A DNA stretch of 64,000 nt from Streptantibioticus cattleyicolor NRRL 8057 = DSM 46488 (GCF_000240165.1 NC_017586.1:4911228-4975227), one strand, 5' to 3'. Counted from the stretch's first letter, positions 6,988 to 16,090 are shown. The notes: generated by a model not told the origin, from the letters alone. Program-made: numbers and translations.

Positions 6988-9734
6988 GCGCATCCCGGGA
7001 AGCCGCCCCGACCACCCCCCCACCGCCCAACCTCCCCCACGTCCCGCACGTCCCCCACGTCAGACGCCCCCTCGAACCCATGCCCCACCCCGCCGGGCCG
7101 ACTGCGGTGACGGACGCGGAACGTGACGGCGCGCCGGGCGGTGCCGACGACGCGGCCCCGCAAGGGGACGGGAGCGCCGTTCCGCGCGGCGAGGGCGACG
7201 CCACGGCCCCGGAGGGGCGTTCGGGCGGGGCCACGGCCTCGCAAGGGGAACCGGGCGGGGTCGCCGTCCCGCGCAGCGGAGCCGACACGTCGCTCGGCGG
7301 GGACGAGGACACCGTTCCCCCCGGGCCTTCGGGCGGGGCCGCCGGCACCGGCGGGATCCCGCTCCCGCGTACCGGGGCGAACGCGGCCCAAGACGTTGGC
7401 GCCGACACGGTCCCGCAGACGTACTCGGGCGAGGGCGCCGACCCGGGCACCGGGGGCAACGCATCGCACGAGGGGGACGGGGGCGATGACACCGCCCCAT
7501 CCGCCCGTTCGGGCGGGGCCGCCGACGCCGGCCGGATCCCGCTCCCGCGTACCGGGGCGAACACGGCCCACGACGTCGGCGCCGGCACGGCCCGACCCGG
7601 GCCCTCGGGCGGGACCGTCGACGCCGCCGACACCGGCGGGGCCGAAGGCGCGGCCCTGGACGCCGTCCCGCGCACCGGGGCCGACACACCTCTCGGCGGG
7701 GACCAGGACACCGTCCCCCCCGGGCCCTCGGGCGGGGCCGCCGACACCGGCGGGGCCGAAGGCGCGGCCCTGGACGCCGTCCCGCGCCCCGGGGCCGACA
7801 CACCGCTCGGCGGGGACGAGGACACCGTCCCCCCCGGGCCCTCGGGCGGGGCCGCGCTTCCGGGTACCGGCACCGGCGTGGCCCACGACGCGGGCCGGGG
7901 AACGGCCCGGCCCGGGCCCTCGGGCGGGGCCGTCGACACCGGCGGGGGGCACCACACCGTTTCCGCGGCCATTTCGCGGAACCCCCAGCCGGCGCTCCAT
8001 CCGCTCGACCACTCCGACCCCTACCGCGCGGCCGACGCCGTCGGGGTGGACAACCTGCTGCGCTGCTGGGTGCGGGAGACCGGGGCGGTGCCGGGGGCCG
8101 ACGGGGTGCTGCGGATCCGGCTGGGCACCGGCGGCGCGGTGCTGCGGACCCGGGTGACCTACTGGTCCGAGGCGGGGCACCACCGCTTCGGCCCGGTCGC
8201 CGTGGAGCCCGCGGATCCGGACGCCCCCGCCCTCGACTCCGTCACCCTCGCCTGCCTGCTCGCCCGCGAGGCCGGCACCGGCAGCGCCGAGACCGCCGAC
8301 CTCGCGGCCCGGGTCGCCGACTCCGTCCGCCACACCGCGCGCTTCCTCGGCGAACGCCGGACGCACCCGGGGCCGCCGCCCGGCACCACCCCGTTCCTCG
8401 ACGGCGAGCAGGCGCTGCTCACCGGCCACCCGCTGCATCCGGCGCCCAAGAGCCGCCAAGGGCTGCGCGACGGTGAAGTCGCCCGGTTCTCCCCGGAGTC
8501 GCGCGGCTCCTTCCCGTTGCACTGGCTCGCGGTCCACCGCTCGGTCGCGGCCGGCGACTCCGGCTGGACCGAACGCGGCCGGCCGGTCCCCGCCGACCTG
8601 CTCACCGCCCGGCTGGCCGGCCCCGGCCTCGCGCTGCCGCCGGACACCGTGGCGCTGCCGCTGCACCCCTGGCAGGCCGCCGACCTCGCCGACCGCCCCG
8701 CCGTACGACGGCTCCTCGACGCCGGGCTCCTGCACGACCTCGGCCCGCACGGGGAACCGTGGCACCCCACGTCCTCGGTACGCACCGTCTACCGGGCGGA
8801 CGCCCCCGCCATGCTCAAGCTGTCGCTGGGGCTGCGCATCACCAACTCCCGCCGGGAGAACCTCCGCAAGGAGCTGTGGCGCGGCGCCGAGGTGCACCGC
8901 CTGCTGCGCGGCGGACTCGCCCGGCAGTGGCACGCCGTCCACCCCCGCTTCGACATCGTGCGCGACCCGGCCTGGCTCGCCGTCGACGACCCCGACGGCC
9001 ACCCGGTACCCGGACTCGACGTCGTGCTGCGGCACAACGCCGTGGGCCCCGGCGCCGACATCGTCTGCGTCGCCGGGCTCACCGCGCCCCGCCCGACCGG
9101 GCCCGGACGGCCCGCGTGCTCCCGGCTCGCCGGACTCCTCGGCCGGCTCACCGCCCGTACCGGACGCCCCGCCGCCGCGGTCGCCGTGGAGTGGTTCCTG
9201 CGCTACCTGGAAGCCGTGGTCCGCCCCGTGCTCTGGCTCGACGGCGAGGCCGGCGTCGCCCTGGAGGCCCACCAGCAGAACACCCTGGTCGAACTGGACG
9301 GGGACGGCTGGCCCGTCGGCGGCCGTTACCGCGACAACCAGGGCTACTACTTCCGCGAGTCGCACCGCGCCGGCCTCACCGCCCGGCTGCCGGAGATCGG
9401 CCGGCGCAGCGAGACCTTCGTGGCCGACCCGGTCGCCGACGAACGCTTCGGCTACTACCTCGGCGTCAACAACGTCCTCGGGCTGATCGGCGCGCTGGGC
9501 GCCGAACGCCTCGCCGACGAGCGGCTGTTGCTGGCCGCCTGCCGCCGCTTCCTGGCCGACGCCGCCGCCACCGGCCGCTCCGCCCTCCCCGACCACCTGC
9601 TGAGCAGCCCCACCCTGCGCTGCAAGGCCAACCTGCTCACCCGCCTGCACGGCCTGGACGAACTCGTCGGGCCGGTCGACACCCAGTCCGTCTACGTCAC
9701 CGTTCCCAACCCGCTGGCCACGCCCGTGGCGTGA
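6984..9734 (+). CDS. NRPS-independent siderophore synthetase (IucA/IucC family) with low-complexity N-terminal extension
   Basis: The conserved synthetase begins at about residue 333 (NPQPALHPLD) of a 916-residue ORF. It ligates a carboxylic acid, classically citrate, to an amine through an acyl-adenylate. Family motifs are present: GHPLHPAPKSR in the ATP/substrate site, LPLHPWQ, KLSLGLRITNSRREN, and the HQQN segment (EAHQQNTLVELDGDG) of the C-terminal FhuF-like part. The first roughly 330 residues are a Gly/Ala/Pro/Asp-rich low-complexity tract built from degenerate repeats, including a nearly perfect 38-residue tandem pair. Typical IucA/IucC proteins are about 580-620 residues, so this tract is an extra. 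The ATG at 6984 has only a weak GGAG upstream. No in-frame ATG lies between the tract and the core, so a shorter true protein would need a GTG or TTG start. Confidence 0.87.
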   Translation: MSASREAAPTTPPPPNLPHVPHVPHVRRPLEPMPHPAGPTAVTDAERDGAPGGADDAAPQGDGSAVPRGEGDATAPEGRSGGATASQGEPGGVAVPRSGADTSLGGDEDTVPPGPSGGAAGTGGIPLPRTGANAAQDVGADTVPQTYSGEGADPGTGGNASHEGDGGDDTAPSARSGGAADAGRIPLPRTGANTAHDVGAGTARPGPSGGTVDAADTGGAEGAALDAVPRTGADTPLGGDQDTVPPGPSGGAADTGGAEGAALDAVPRPGADTPLGGDEDTVPPGPSGGAALPGTGTGVAHDAGRGTARPGPSGGAVDTGGGHHTVSAAISRNPQPALHPLDHSDPYRAADAVGVDNLLRCWVRETGAVPGADGVLRIRLGTGGAVLRTRVTYWSEAGHHRFGPVAVEPADPDAPALDSVTLACLLAREAGTGSAETADLAARVADSVRHTARFLGERRTHPGPPPGTTPFLDGEQALLTGHPLHPAPKSRQGLRDGEVARFSPESRGSFPLHWLAVHRSVAAGDSGWTERGRPVPADLLTARLAGPGLALPPDTVALPLHPWQAADLADRPAVRRLLDAGLLHDLGPHGEPWHPTSSVRTVYRADAPAMLKLSLGLRITNSRRENLRKELWRGAEVHRLLRGGLARQWHAVHPRFDIVRDPAWLAVDDPDGHPVPGLDVVLRHNAVGPGADIVCVAGLTAPRPTGPGRPACSRLAGLLGRLTARTGRPAAAVAVEWFLRYLEAVVRPVLWLDGEAGVALEAHQQNTLVELDGDGWPVGGRYRDNQGYYFRESHRAGLTARLPEIGRRSETFVADPVADERFGYYLGVNNVLGLIGALGAERLADERLLLAACRRFLADAAATGRSALPDHLLSSPTLRCKANLLTRLHGLDELVGPVDTQSVYVTVPNPLATPVA
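7627..7854 (+). repeat. 114-bp tandem direct repeat inside the siderophore synthetase gene
   Basis: Bases 7627-7740 and 7741-7854 are adjacent copies that differ at only three positions by eye. The unit is 38 codons, so the reading frame is kept. More diverged relatives of the same unit occur around 7273-7420 and 7515-7600, all sharing the pieces GGDEDTVPPGPSGGAA and LPRTGAN. The tract looks like an actively expanding coding minisatellite. Confidence 0.9.
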
Positions 9735-9761
9735 CCCCACGCAGAGGAAGGGGCGCCCACC

Positions 9762-10565
9762 ATGCCGTCCACCGACTCCAACACCGGCCTGCCGTCCATC
9801 GGACCCGCCCCGGACGACCTCCGCGCGGACCCGTCCGGCGCCGAGCCGCGGCAGCCCGCCTCCGGCGAGGACGTCCGCGGCGACGCCCCCGCGGACACCG
9901 ACGACACCCTCGACCTCACCCTGCCGCAGGACGTCCTCGACCTGCTGGAGGAGCCCGTCACCGCGCCCGGCCCCGGCGACCCGGCCACCGACGCCGACCT
10001 CCTCGACGACCTCCCCGACTGGGGCCCGGTCCGCACCCCGCGCGGCGTCTTCCAGCTCGTCCCCGTGGTGCTCAGCCGCGATCTGCCCATCGTGGCCCGG
10101 TGGATGAACGATCCGGCGGTCGCCGAGTACTGGCAGCTCGCCGGCCCGGAACGGATCACCGAGACCCATCTGCGCGCCCAGCTCGACGGCGACGGACGCA
10201 GTCGGCCCTGCCTCGGCGTGCTCGACGGCACCCCGATGAGCTACTGGGAGATCTACCGCGCCGACCTCGACCCGCTGGCCCGCCAGTACCCGGCCCGCCC
10301 CCACGACACCGGCATCCACCTGCTCATCGGCCGGATCGCCGACCGCGGCGACGGACTCGGCTCGGTGCTGCTGCGCGCCGTCGCCGACCACGTCCTCGAC
10401 CGCCGCCCGGCCTGCACCCGCGTCGTCGCCGAACCCGACCTGCGCAACACCCCCTCGGTGGCCGCCTTCCTCGCGGCCGGGTTCCGCTTCGCCGCCGAGC
10501 TGCGACTGCCCGACAAATCCGCCGCGTTGATGATCCGCGACCGCACGCTGCGCCACCTGCTCTAG
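9762..10565 (+). CDS. IucB/MbtK-type siderophore acyltransferase (GNAT fold)
   Basis: A 267-residue GNAT-superfamily protein of the IucB/RhbD/MbtK branch, which acylates (hydroxyl)amine nitrogens during siderophore assembly. The diagnostic segment is at residues 165-195: MSYWEIYRAD, then HDTGIHLLIG, typical for this branch. It is followed by the acetyl-CoA loop region (DRGDGLGSVLLRAV) and the beta-bulge C-terminus. Residues 1-85 are an acidic, low-complexity leader rich in Asp and Pro before the conserved domain. The ATG follows an AGGAAGG ribosome site. It lies 27 bases after the first synthetase and 143 bases before the second, in the same direction, so all four genes very likely form one transcript. 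An acyl donor other than acetyl-CoA is possible. Confidence 0.85.
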   Translation: MPSTDSNTGLPSIGPAPDDLRADPSGAEPRQPASGEDVRGDAPADTDDTLDLTLPQDVLDLLEEPVTAPGPGDPATDADLLDDLPDWGPVRTPRGVFQLVPVVLSRDLPIVARWMNDPAVAEYWQLAGPERITETHLRAQLDGDGRSRPCLGVLDGTPMSYWEIYRADLDPLARQYPARPHDTGIHLLIGRIADRGDGLGSVLLRAVADHVLDRRPACTRVVAEPDLRNTPSVAAFLAAGFRFAAELRLPDKSAALMIRDRTLRHLL

Positions 10566-10708
10566 GACGCGCCCGGTGAACCGCGGCCAACGGGGCGTGC
10601 GCTGCGCCTCCCGCGCCCCCGACTGCCCCCGCACCACGCCATCCGCGCCGGGTGCGGCAGCCCGCGGCGCGGCCGTCCATCACACCCGCTGTCCCCAGGA
10701 GCCGATAC

Positions 10709-12472
10709 GTGTTGCACCACCCACCGGAACTCACCGCCGAAACCTGGTCCCACGTCTCTCGCCGGCTGCTCGCCAAGCTCCTCGCCGAGCTGGCCTACGA
10801 GGAGGTGATCGCGCCACGGCCGGAGACGCCCCCGGCGGACGGCCCCGCCGACTACCGTCTCGTCCTCGACGACTGCGCCTACCGCTTCCGCGCCCGGCGC
10901 GGCGCCTACGGGCACTGGAGCGTCGAACCCGCCTCCATCACCCCGACCGGAGACCCCTTCCACTTCCTGCGCCACGCCCGCCACACCCTCGGCCTCACCG
11001 GCCAGACCCTGGGCCACCTGGTACGCGAACTCAACGCCACGCTCGCCGCCGACTCCCGGCTCGCCGCCCACGCGCTCCCCGTCGCCGAACTCGCCGGCCT
11101 CGACTACGCCGCCCTCGAAGGCCACCAGACCGGCCACCCGTGGCTGGTGGTGAACAAGGGGCGCCTCGGCTTCTCGGCCGTCGACGCCGACCGCTGGACC
11201 CCGGAGGCCCGCCGCCCCGGCCCGCTGCCCTGGCTCGCGGTGCGCACCACGCTCGCCGCCTACCGCGGGGTGCCCGCGCTCGCCACCGCCGAGCGGCTTT
11301 ACGCCGGTGAACTCGATCCCGCCGTACGCCACACGTTCGACGCCACCCTGCGCGACCGCGGCCTCGACCCGGCCGGCTACCTCTACCTGCCCGTCCACCC
11401 CTGGCAGTGGGACGAGACCGTGCTGCCGCTCTTCGCCGGGCAGATCGCCACCGCCGACGTCGTACCGCTGCCCAGCGACGGCGACCTGCGGCTGCCCCAG
11501 CAGTCGGTGCGCACCTTCCTCAACGTGTCCCACCCCGACCGGCACACCGTCAAGCTGCCGCTGTCCATCCTCAACACCCTGGTCTGGCGCGGCCTGCCCA
11601 CCGAACGCACCCTGGCCGCCCCCGCCGTCACCGGCTGGGTGCACGCCCTGCGCGACGCCGACCCGTTCCTGCGCGACGAGTGCCGGGTGATCCTGCTCGG
11701 CGAGGTCGCCTCGGTCACCGTCCACCACCCCTTCTACGACCGCGTGCCCGAAGTCCCGTACCAGTACAAGGAGTTGCTCGGGGCCATCTGGCGCGAACCG
11801 CTCGACCGCCATCTGCGCCCCGGTGAACGCGCCCGTACGCTCGCCGCGTTGATCCACACCGACCCCGAAGGACGCTCGTTCACCGCCGAACTCGTCCGCC
11901 GCTCGGGGCTGGACCCCGCCACCTGGCTGCGCCGGCTCTTCGCCGCGCTGCTCCCGCCGCTGCTGCGCTTCCTCTACCGCTACGGCACCGTCTTCTCCCC
12001 GCACGGCGAGAACGCGGTGGTCGTCTTCGACGCGGACGACGTACCGGTCCGGCTGGCGATCAAGGACTTCGTGGACGACGTCAATGTCAGCGACGAACCG
12101 CTGCCGGAGCTGGACGCCATGCCCGACGAGGTCCGCCGGGTGCTGCTCACCGAGCCGCCGGACTTCCTGCCCCAGTTCATCCACTCCGGGCTCTTCATCG
12201 GCGTCTTCCGCTACCTCGCCCCGCTCTGCGCGGAACAGCTCGGCGTCCCCGAGTCCTGTTTCTGGGGCCTGGTGCGCGAGGAGATCCTGCGCCACCAGGC
12301 CCGCTTCCCGGAGCTGAAGGACCGCTTCGCCCTCTTCGACCTGCTGGTGCCCCGCATCGACCGGCTCTGCCTCAACCGCAACCGGCTGTACCGGGACGGC
12401 TACCGCGACCGCCCGCAGCGCCCGCACGCCGCCGTCCACGGCACCGTCGCCAACCCGCTGCACGTCTCGTGA
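10709..12472 (+). CDS. NRPS-independent siderophore synthetase (second IucA/IucC family enzyme)
   Basis: A 587-residue synthetase of normal length for the family. Landmarks in order: EGHQTGHPWLVVNKGRLGFS at about residue 145, LPVHPWQWDE at about 230, the KLPLSILNTLVWRGLPTERT ATP-site segment at about 285, HGENAVVVFD at about 430, and a C-terminal FhuF-like helical region. I chose the GTG at 10709 because AGGAG lies seven bases upstream and the protein then begins like other IucC proteins; the frame is open further up to 10652. Together with the first synthetase it could condense two amine arms onto one polycarboxylate. Unlike its partner it has no low-complexity extension. The operon seems to end here; the next gene begins 77 bases on. 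Confidence 0.88.
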   Translation: MLHHPPELTAETWSHVSRRLLAKLLAELAYEEVIAPRPETPPADGPADYRLVLDDCAYRFRARRGAYGHWSVEPASITPTGDPFHFLRHARHTLGLTGQTLGHLVRELNATLAADSRLAAHALPVAELAGLDYAALEGHQTGHPWLVVNKGRLGFSAVDADRWTPEARRPGPLPWLAVRTTLAAYRGVPALATAERLYAGELDPAVRHTFDATLRDRGLDPAGYLYLPVHPWQWDETVLPLFAGQIATADVVPLPSDGDLRLPQQSVRTFLNVSHPDRHTVKLPLSILNTLVWRGLPTERTLAAPAVTGWVHALRDADPFLRDECRVILLGEVASVTVHHPFYDRVPEVPYQYKELLGAIWREPLDRHLRPGERARTLAALIHTDPEGRSFTAELVRRSGLDPATWLRRLFAALLPPLLRFLYRYGTVFSPHGENAVVVFDADDVPVRLAIKDFVDDVNVSDEPLPELDAMPDEVRRVLLTEPPDFLPQFIHSGLFIGVFRYLAPLCAEQLGVPESCFWGLVREEILRHQARFPELKDRFALFDLLVPRIDRLCLNRNRLYRDGYRDRPQRPHAAVHGTVANPLHVS

Positions 12473-12548
12473 GCCGCCCGGCCGGGACGGTCCCGGGCGA
12501 CCGGAAGCGGGACCGGCTGTCAGCGGGGCCGCGTAGGGTGGAACGACT

Positions 12549-14525
12549 ATGAGCAAGCCCGCCCTCACCGATCTCCTGCACGCCGCCGTGGCCGCCGTCG
12601 GCGGTGTGGAGCGCCCCGGTCAGGTCGCCATGGCCGAGGCCGTGGCGGCGGCCGTCGACGACGGCAGCCACCTGCTGGTCCAGGCCGGCACCGGCACCGG
12701 CAAGTCCCTCGGCTACCTGGTGCCCGCGCTGGCCCAGGGGGAGCGCGTGGTGGTGGCCACCGCCACCCTCGCCCTCCAGCGGCAGCTCGTCGAACGCGAC
12801 CTGCCCCGCACGGTGGCCGCGCTCAAGCCGCTGCTGCGCCGCGAGCCGCAGTTCGCCATGCTCAAGGGGCGCTCCAACTACCTGTGCCTGCACCGGGTGC
12901 ACGAGGGCGTGCCCAGCGACGAGGAGGACGGCCTCTTCGACCCCATGGAGCAGATGGGCGGCCCCACCAGCAAGCTCGGCAAGGACCTGGTCCGGCTGCG
13001 CGACTGGGCGGACGAGACGGAGACCGGCGACCGCGACGCCCTCAGCCCCGGCGTCTCCGACCGCGCCTGGGCCCAGGTCTCCGTCTCCTCCCGGGAATGC
13101 CTCGGCGCCACCAAGTGCGCGTACGGCGCCGAGTGCTTCGCCGAGGCCGCCCGGGAACGCGCCAAGCTCGCCGACGTGGTGGTCACCAACCACGCCCTGC
13201 TCGCCATCGACGCGATCGAGGGCGCCCCGGTGCTCCCCAGCCACGAGGTGCTGATCGTGGACGAGGCCCACGAGCTGGTCTCCCGGGTCACCGGGGTGGC
13301 CACCGGCGAGCTGACCCCCGGCGCGGTCAACCGGGCGGTGAAGCGCTCGGCCAGACTCGTCGACGAGAAGGCCGCCGACCGGCTGCTCACCGCCGCCGAG
13401 GGCTTCGAGCGGGTGATGGAGCTGGCCCTCCCCGGACGCCTCGAGGAGATCCCGGAAGACCTGGCCTACGTGCTCGCCGCGCTCCGCGACGCCTGCCGCC
13501 AGGTGATCACCGCCATCGGCGACGTCCGCGACAAGTCGGTGCCCGACGAGGACGCGGTGCGCAAGCAGGCCCTCGCCTCGGTGGAGAACGTGCACGGGGT
13601 GGCCGAGCGGCTGCTGGAGGGCTCCGAGTACGACGTGATCTGGTGCGAGCGCCACGACCGCTTCGGCGCCTCGCTGCGGGTGGCCCCGCTGACCGTCTCC
13701 GGGCTGCTGCGGGAGAAGCTCTTCGCCGAGCGGTCCGTGGTGCTCACCTCGGCCACGCTCAAGCTCGGCGGTGACTTCAACGGGGTCGCCGCCTCGCTGG
13801 GGCTGGCCCCGGAGGGCGTGGCCGACACCGAGGGGGAGGGGGAGGCCCCGCCCTGGCAGGGCATCGACGTCGGCTCGCCGTTCGAATACCGCAAGCAGGG
13901 CATCCTGTACGTGGCCAAGCATCTGGCCACCCCGGGCCGAGAGGGCAGCCGCTCCGACATGCTGGACGAGCTGGCCGAGCTGATCGAGGCGGCCGGCGGT
14001 CGGACGCTGGGGCTCTTCTCCTCGATGCGGGCCGCCCAGGCCGCCGCCGAGGCGATGCGCGGCCGGCTGGACTTCCCCGTCCTCCTCCAGGGCGAGGAGA
14101 CGCTGGGCGAGCTGATCCGCACCTTCGCCGACGACGCGGGCACCTGCCTGTTCGGCACGCTCTCGCTCTGGCAGGGGGTGGACGTCCCCGGCTCCAACTG
14201 CCAGCTCGTGGTGATGGACCGCATCCCGTTCCCCCGTCCGGACGACCCGCTGATGAGCGCCCGGCAGAAGGCCGTGGAGGAACACGGCGGCAACGGATTC
14301 ATGGCGGTGGCGGCCACCCATGCCGCCCTGCTGATGGCCCAGGGCGCGGGCCGTCTGATCCGGGCCAGTGGCGACCGGGGCGTCGTCGCGGTCCTCGACC
14401 CGCGGCTCGCCACCGCCCGCTACGGGAGCTTCCTGCGGGCCTCCCTGCCCGACTTCTGGTACACGGTCGACCGCAACCAGGTCCGCCGGTCCCTGGCGGC
14501 CATCGCGGCGGCGGCCGACGCGTAG
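12549..14525 (+). CDS. DinG/XPD-like ATP-dependent DNA helicase
   Basis: A 658-residue superfamily-2 helicase of the iron-sulphur XPD/DinG group, expected to unwind 5'-overhang, R-loop or G-quadruplex structures during repair. Walker A is GTGTGKS (residues 47-53) and the DEAH box is at 238-241. Four cysteines at 113, 184, 190 and 196 lie between motifs Ia and II, where the 4Fe-4S cluster sits in this family. The C-terminal helicase half carries SATLKLGGDF, QGVDVPG and the final QGAGRLIR motif. The ATG at 12549 has a weak ribosome site and follows the siderophore operon by 77 bases. It is convergent with lexA across a hairpin. No SOS box is seen upstream, unlike dinG in E. coli. Confidence 0.9.
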   Translation: MSKPALTDLLHAAVAAVGGVERPGQVAMAEAVAAAVDDGSHLLVQAGTGTGKSLGYLVPALAQGERVVVATATLALQRQLVERDLPRTVAALKPLLRREPQFAMLKGRSNYLCLHRVHEGVPSDEEDGLFDPMEQMGGPTSKLGKDLVRLRDWADETETGDRDALSPGVSDRAWAQVSVSSRECLGATKCAYGAECFAEAARERAKLADVVVTNHALLAIDAIEGAPVLPSHEVLIVDEAHELVSRVTGVATGELTPGAVNRAVKRSARLVDEKAADRLLTAAEGFERVMELALPGRLEEIPEDLAYVLAALRDACRQVITAIGDVRDKSVPDEDAVRKQALASVENVHGVAERLLEGSEYDVIWCERHDRFGASLRVAPLTVSGLLREKLFAERSVVLTSATLKLGGDFNGVAASLGLAPEGVADTEGEGEAPPWQGIDVGSPFEYRKQGILYVAKHLATPGREGSRSDMLDELAELIEAAGGRTLGLFSSMRAAQAAAEAMRGRLDFPVLLQGEETLGELIRTFADDAGTCLFGTLSLWQGVDVPGSNCQLVVMDRIPFPRPDDPLMSARQKAVEEHGGNGFMAVAATHAALLMAQGAGRLIRASGDRGVVAVLDPRLATARYGSFLRASLPDFWYTVDRNQVRRSLAAIAAAADA

Positions 14526-14566
14526 CGCCTCCGGGCCCCGGCCCGGCGTGGAGCGCCGCGAACGAA

Positions 14567-14600
14567 GGACCCCGGAACCGGCGCAGGGGTTCCGGGGTCC
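14567..14600. terminator. Terminator hairpin between helicase gene and lexA
   Basis: A perfect 13-bp stem (14567-14579 with 14588-14600) with an eight-base loop lies 42 bases after the helicase stop and 82 bases beyond the lexA stop. It can serve both convergent transcripts. Confidence 0.8.
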
Positions 14601-14681
14601 GGCTAGGGGCGGGCGGGGCCGGACGGGGGTCCGGCGCCGGGACCGTGGGCCCCGGCATGCCTCCCCGTGGGGCGGGGACCC

Positions 14682-15452
14682 TCAGACCCGGCGCAGTACG
14701 GCCACGACCTTGCCGAGGATGGTCGCCTCGTCACCGGGGATGGGCTGGTAGGCGGCGTTGTGCGGGAGCAGCCACACATGGCCGTTCTCCCGCTTGAAGC
14801 GCTTCACGGTGGCCTCGCCGTCGATCATGGCGGCCACGATGTCGCCGTTCTCCGCGACCGGCTGGCGGCGCACCGTCACCCAGTCGCCGTCGCAGATGGC
14901 CGCCTCGATCATCGAGTCGCCGACGACCTTGAGCACGAAGAGCTCACCGTCGCCGACGAGTTGCCGCGGCAGCGGGAAGACGTCCTCCACCGACTCCTCG
15001 GCGAGGATCGGGCCGCCGGCGGCGATCCGGCCCACCAGGGGCACGTAGGAGGCGGAGGGCTTCCCCGTGGTGTCGGTGGGCTGGCTGTGCGGGGCGTCGG
15101 AGCCGCGCACCTCGTAGGCCCGCGGGCGGTGCGGATCGCGCCGGAGAAAGCCCTTACGTTCCAGCGCCATCAATTGGTGGGCCACCGAAGAGGTGCTGGA
15201 GAGCCCGACCGCTTGGCCGATCTCCCGCATGGATGGCGGGTAACCGCGTCGTTGCACCGAATCCCGGATGACCTCGATCACCCGGCGCTGCCGATCGGTG
15301 AGCCCCGAGCTGTCCGCGCGAATTCCTGGCGGGCGGCCGGGGAGCGCTCGTCCTGGCTTGGGCGTGTCCTCGTTCGTCGTGGGCATGGGATTGAGCCGGT
15401 CCTGGGCGTGGTCCTGGGCAGTGATGGTCGCGCTGTCTGCGGTCGTGGTCAC
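14682..15452 (-). CDS. lexA: SOS-response repressor LexA
   Basis: A 256-residue LexA with the actinobacterial layout. A roughly 40-residue polar leader is followed by the N-terminal winged helix ([40 protein letters not shown]) and the C-terminal S24 autoprotease domain. The cleavage site is Ala-Gly in [14 protein letters not shown], the nucleophile Ser is in [11 protein letters not shown], and the Lys is in [12 protein letters not shown]. RecA filaments trigger self-cleavage in this family, releasing SOS genes. The GTG at 15452 is chosen over an upstream TTG because AGGGG precedes it by about five bases. An SOS box lies about 60 bases upstream, so LexA should repress itself. It is divergent from nrdR across a 638-base region. 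Confidence 0.96.
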   Translation of the reverse strand: MTTTADSATITAQDHAQDRLNPMPTTNEDTPKPGRALPGRPPGIRADSSGLTDRQRRVIEVIRDSVQRRGYPPSMREIGQAVGLSSTSSVAHQLMALERKGFLRRDPHRPRAYEVRGSDAPHSQPTDTTGKPSASYVPLVGRIAAGGPILAEESVEDVFPLPRQLVGDGELFVLKVVGDSMIEAAICDGDWVTVRRQPVAENGDIVAAMIDGEATVKRFKRENGHVWLLPHNAAYQPIPGDEATILGKVVAVLRRV

Positions 15453-15513
15453 GGCGGCCCCTCTCAAGTGTTCTCCCTAGCGAGACAACGGTAGTTGCTT
15501 TCGAAAGGTTGCG

Positions 15514-15529
15514 CCAAACACACGTTCGA
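15514..15529 (-). promoter_or_regulatory. SOS box (LexA operator) of lexA
   Basis: Read on the minus strand, this 16-mer matches the actinobacterial SOS consensus TCGAACRNRYGTTYGA at 15 of 16 positions; only the last base differs. It lies 62 bases upstream of the lexA GTG, as expected for autoregulation. Confidence 0.9.
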
Positions 15530-15904
15530 GTGAACTTTCACGAATCGGCTGACATGATCAAGTTATTGGGTGTAATGGGCCCGTAATTGCATTCAGTTGG
15601 AATTCCGTGCCCCGGGTACGTGCCTTCCCGTGGCCCTTCGTTTTCGCCGTCCCGTTCGCCCTTCCGGGCCGCCGGTGGGGCTCGCCGGCCCGGCGCCGTC
15701 CGGCCGCGCGCGGTCCCGCGCGTGGTCCGCCGTACCCCGGCGGCACCGGTCCGGCACCCAGTGTGACACCGGTGCCCGGCCGCACGTGTCACCGGTGCCT
15801 CGCGTAGGCTCTCACGCGCCCCACCACCCCCTCGCGTCGGACGCGCGGGTGGCGGCGGCCCTGGGCCCGTACCGCGACACGCGACCGGCCCCCTGCGTAC
15901 CCCG
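15530..15904. repeat. lexA-nrdR intergenic region with paired CACCGGTGCC repeats
   Basis: This stretch has no convincing gene. Its only notable structure is a direct repeat of CACCGGTGCC at 15767-15776 and 15790-15799. The copies are 23 bases apart, about two helical turns, and each contains the palindrome CACCGGTG. This spacing suggests a protein-binding pair, but no regulator is known to me for it. The first 80 bases are comparatively AT-rich and may hold the lexA promoter. Confidence 0.35.
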
Positions 15905-15952
15905 GCACCAGATCTAGTGGTTTGATGGGTGCCGGTCGCCCACAAGTTGTGG
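15905..15952 (+). promoter_or_regulatory. Tandem NrdR boxes upstream of nrdR-nrdJ
   Basis: Two imperfect palindromes fit the NrdR box pattern acaCwAtATaTwGtgt. Box 1 (15905-15920) is centred on AGATCT and keeps the outer CAC/GTG. Box 2 (15937-15952) contains CACAAGTTGTG. Their centres are 32 bases apart, about three helical turns on the same DNA face, as in known nrd promoters. They lie 139 bases upstream of nrdR and should let NrdR repress its own operon when dATP is high. Confidence 0.75.
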
Positions 15953-16090
15953 TTGCCCTGGACTTCGCGGTCCCCGGCATCGCCTATGCTTGTGGCTGCT
16001 TCGCGGGGCCCGGAAGGGTCCGGCGCAGGTGTGCTTTTCCATATCGCGTGGCGGTCGTGCGCGCGCACAGAGGGTGAGGAGGGAACGGAC

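Noticed and set aside
6765-10637. Very long open frame (1290 codons) on the minus strand across the siderophore operon
   Set aside because: It is the high-GC shadow of the real plus-strand genes: no family motif, odd composition, and it spans three genes with clear domains on the other strand.
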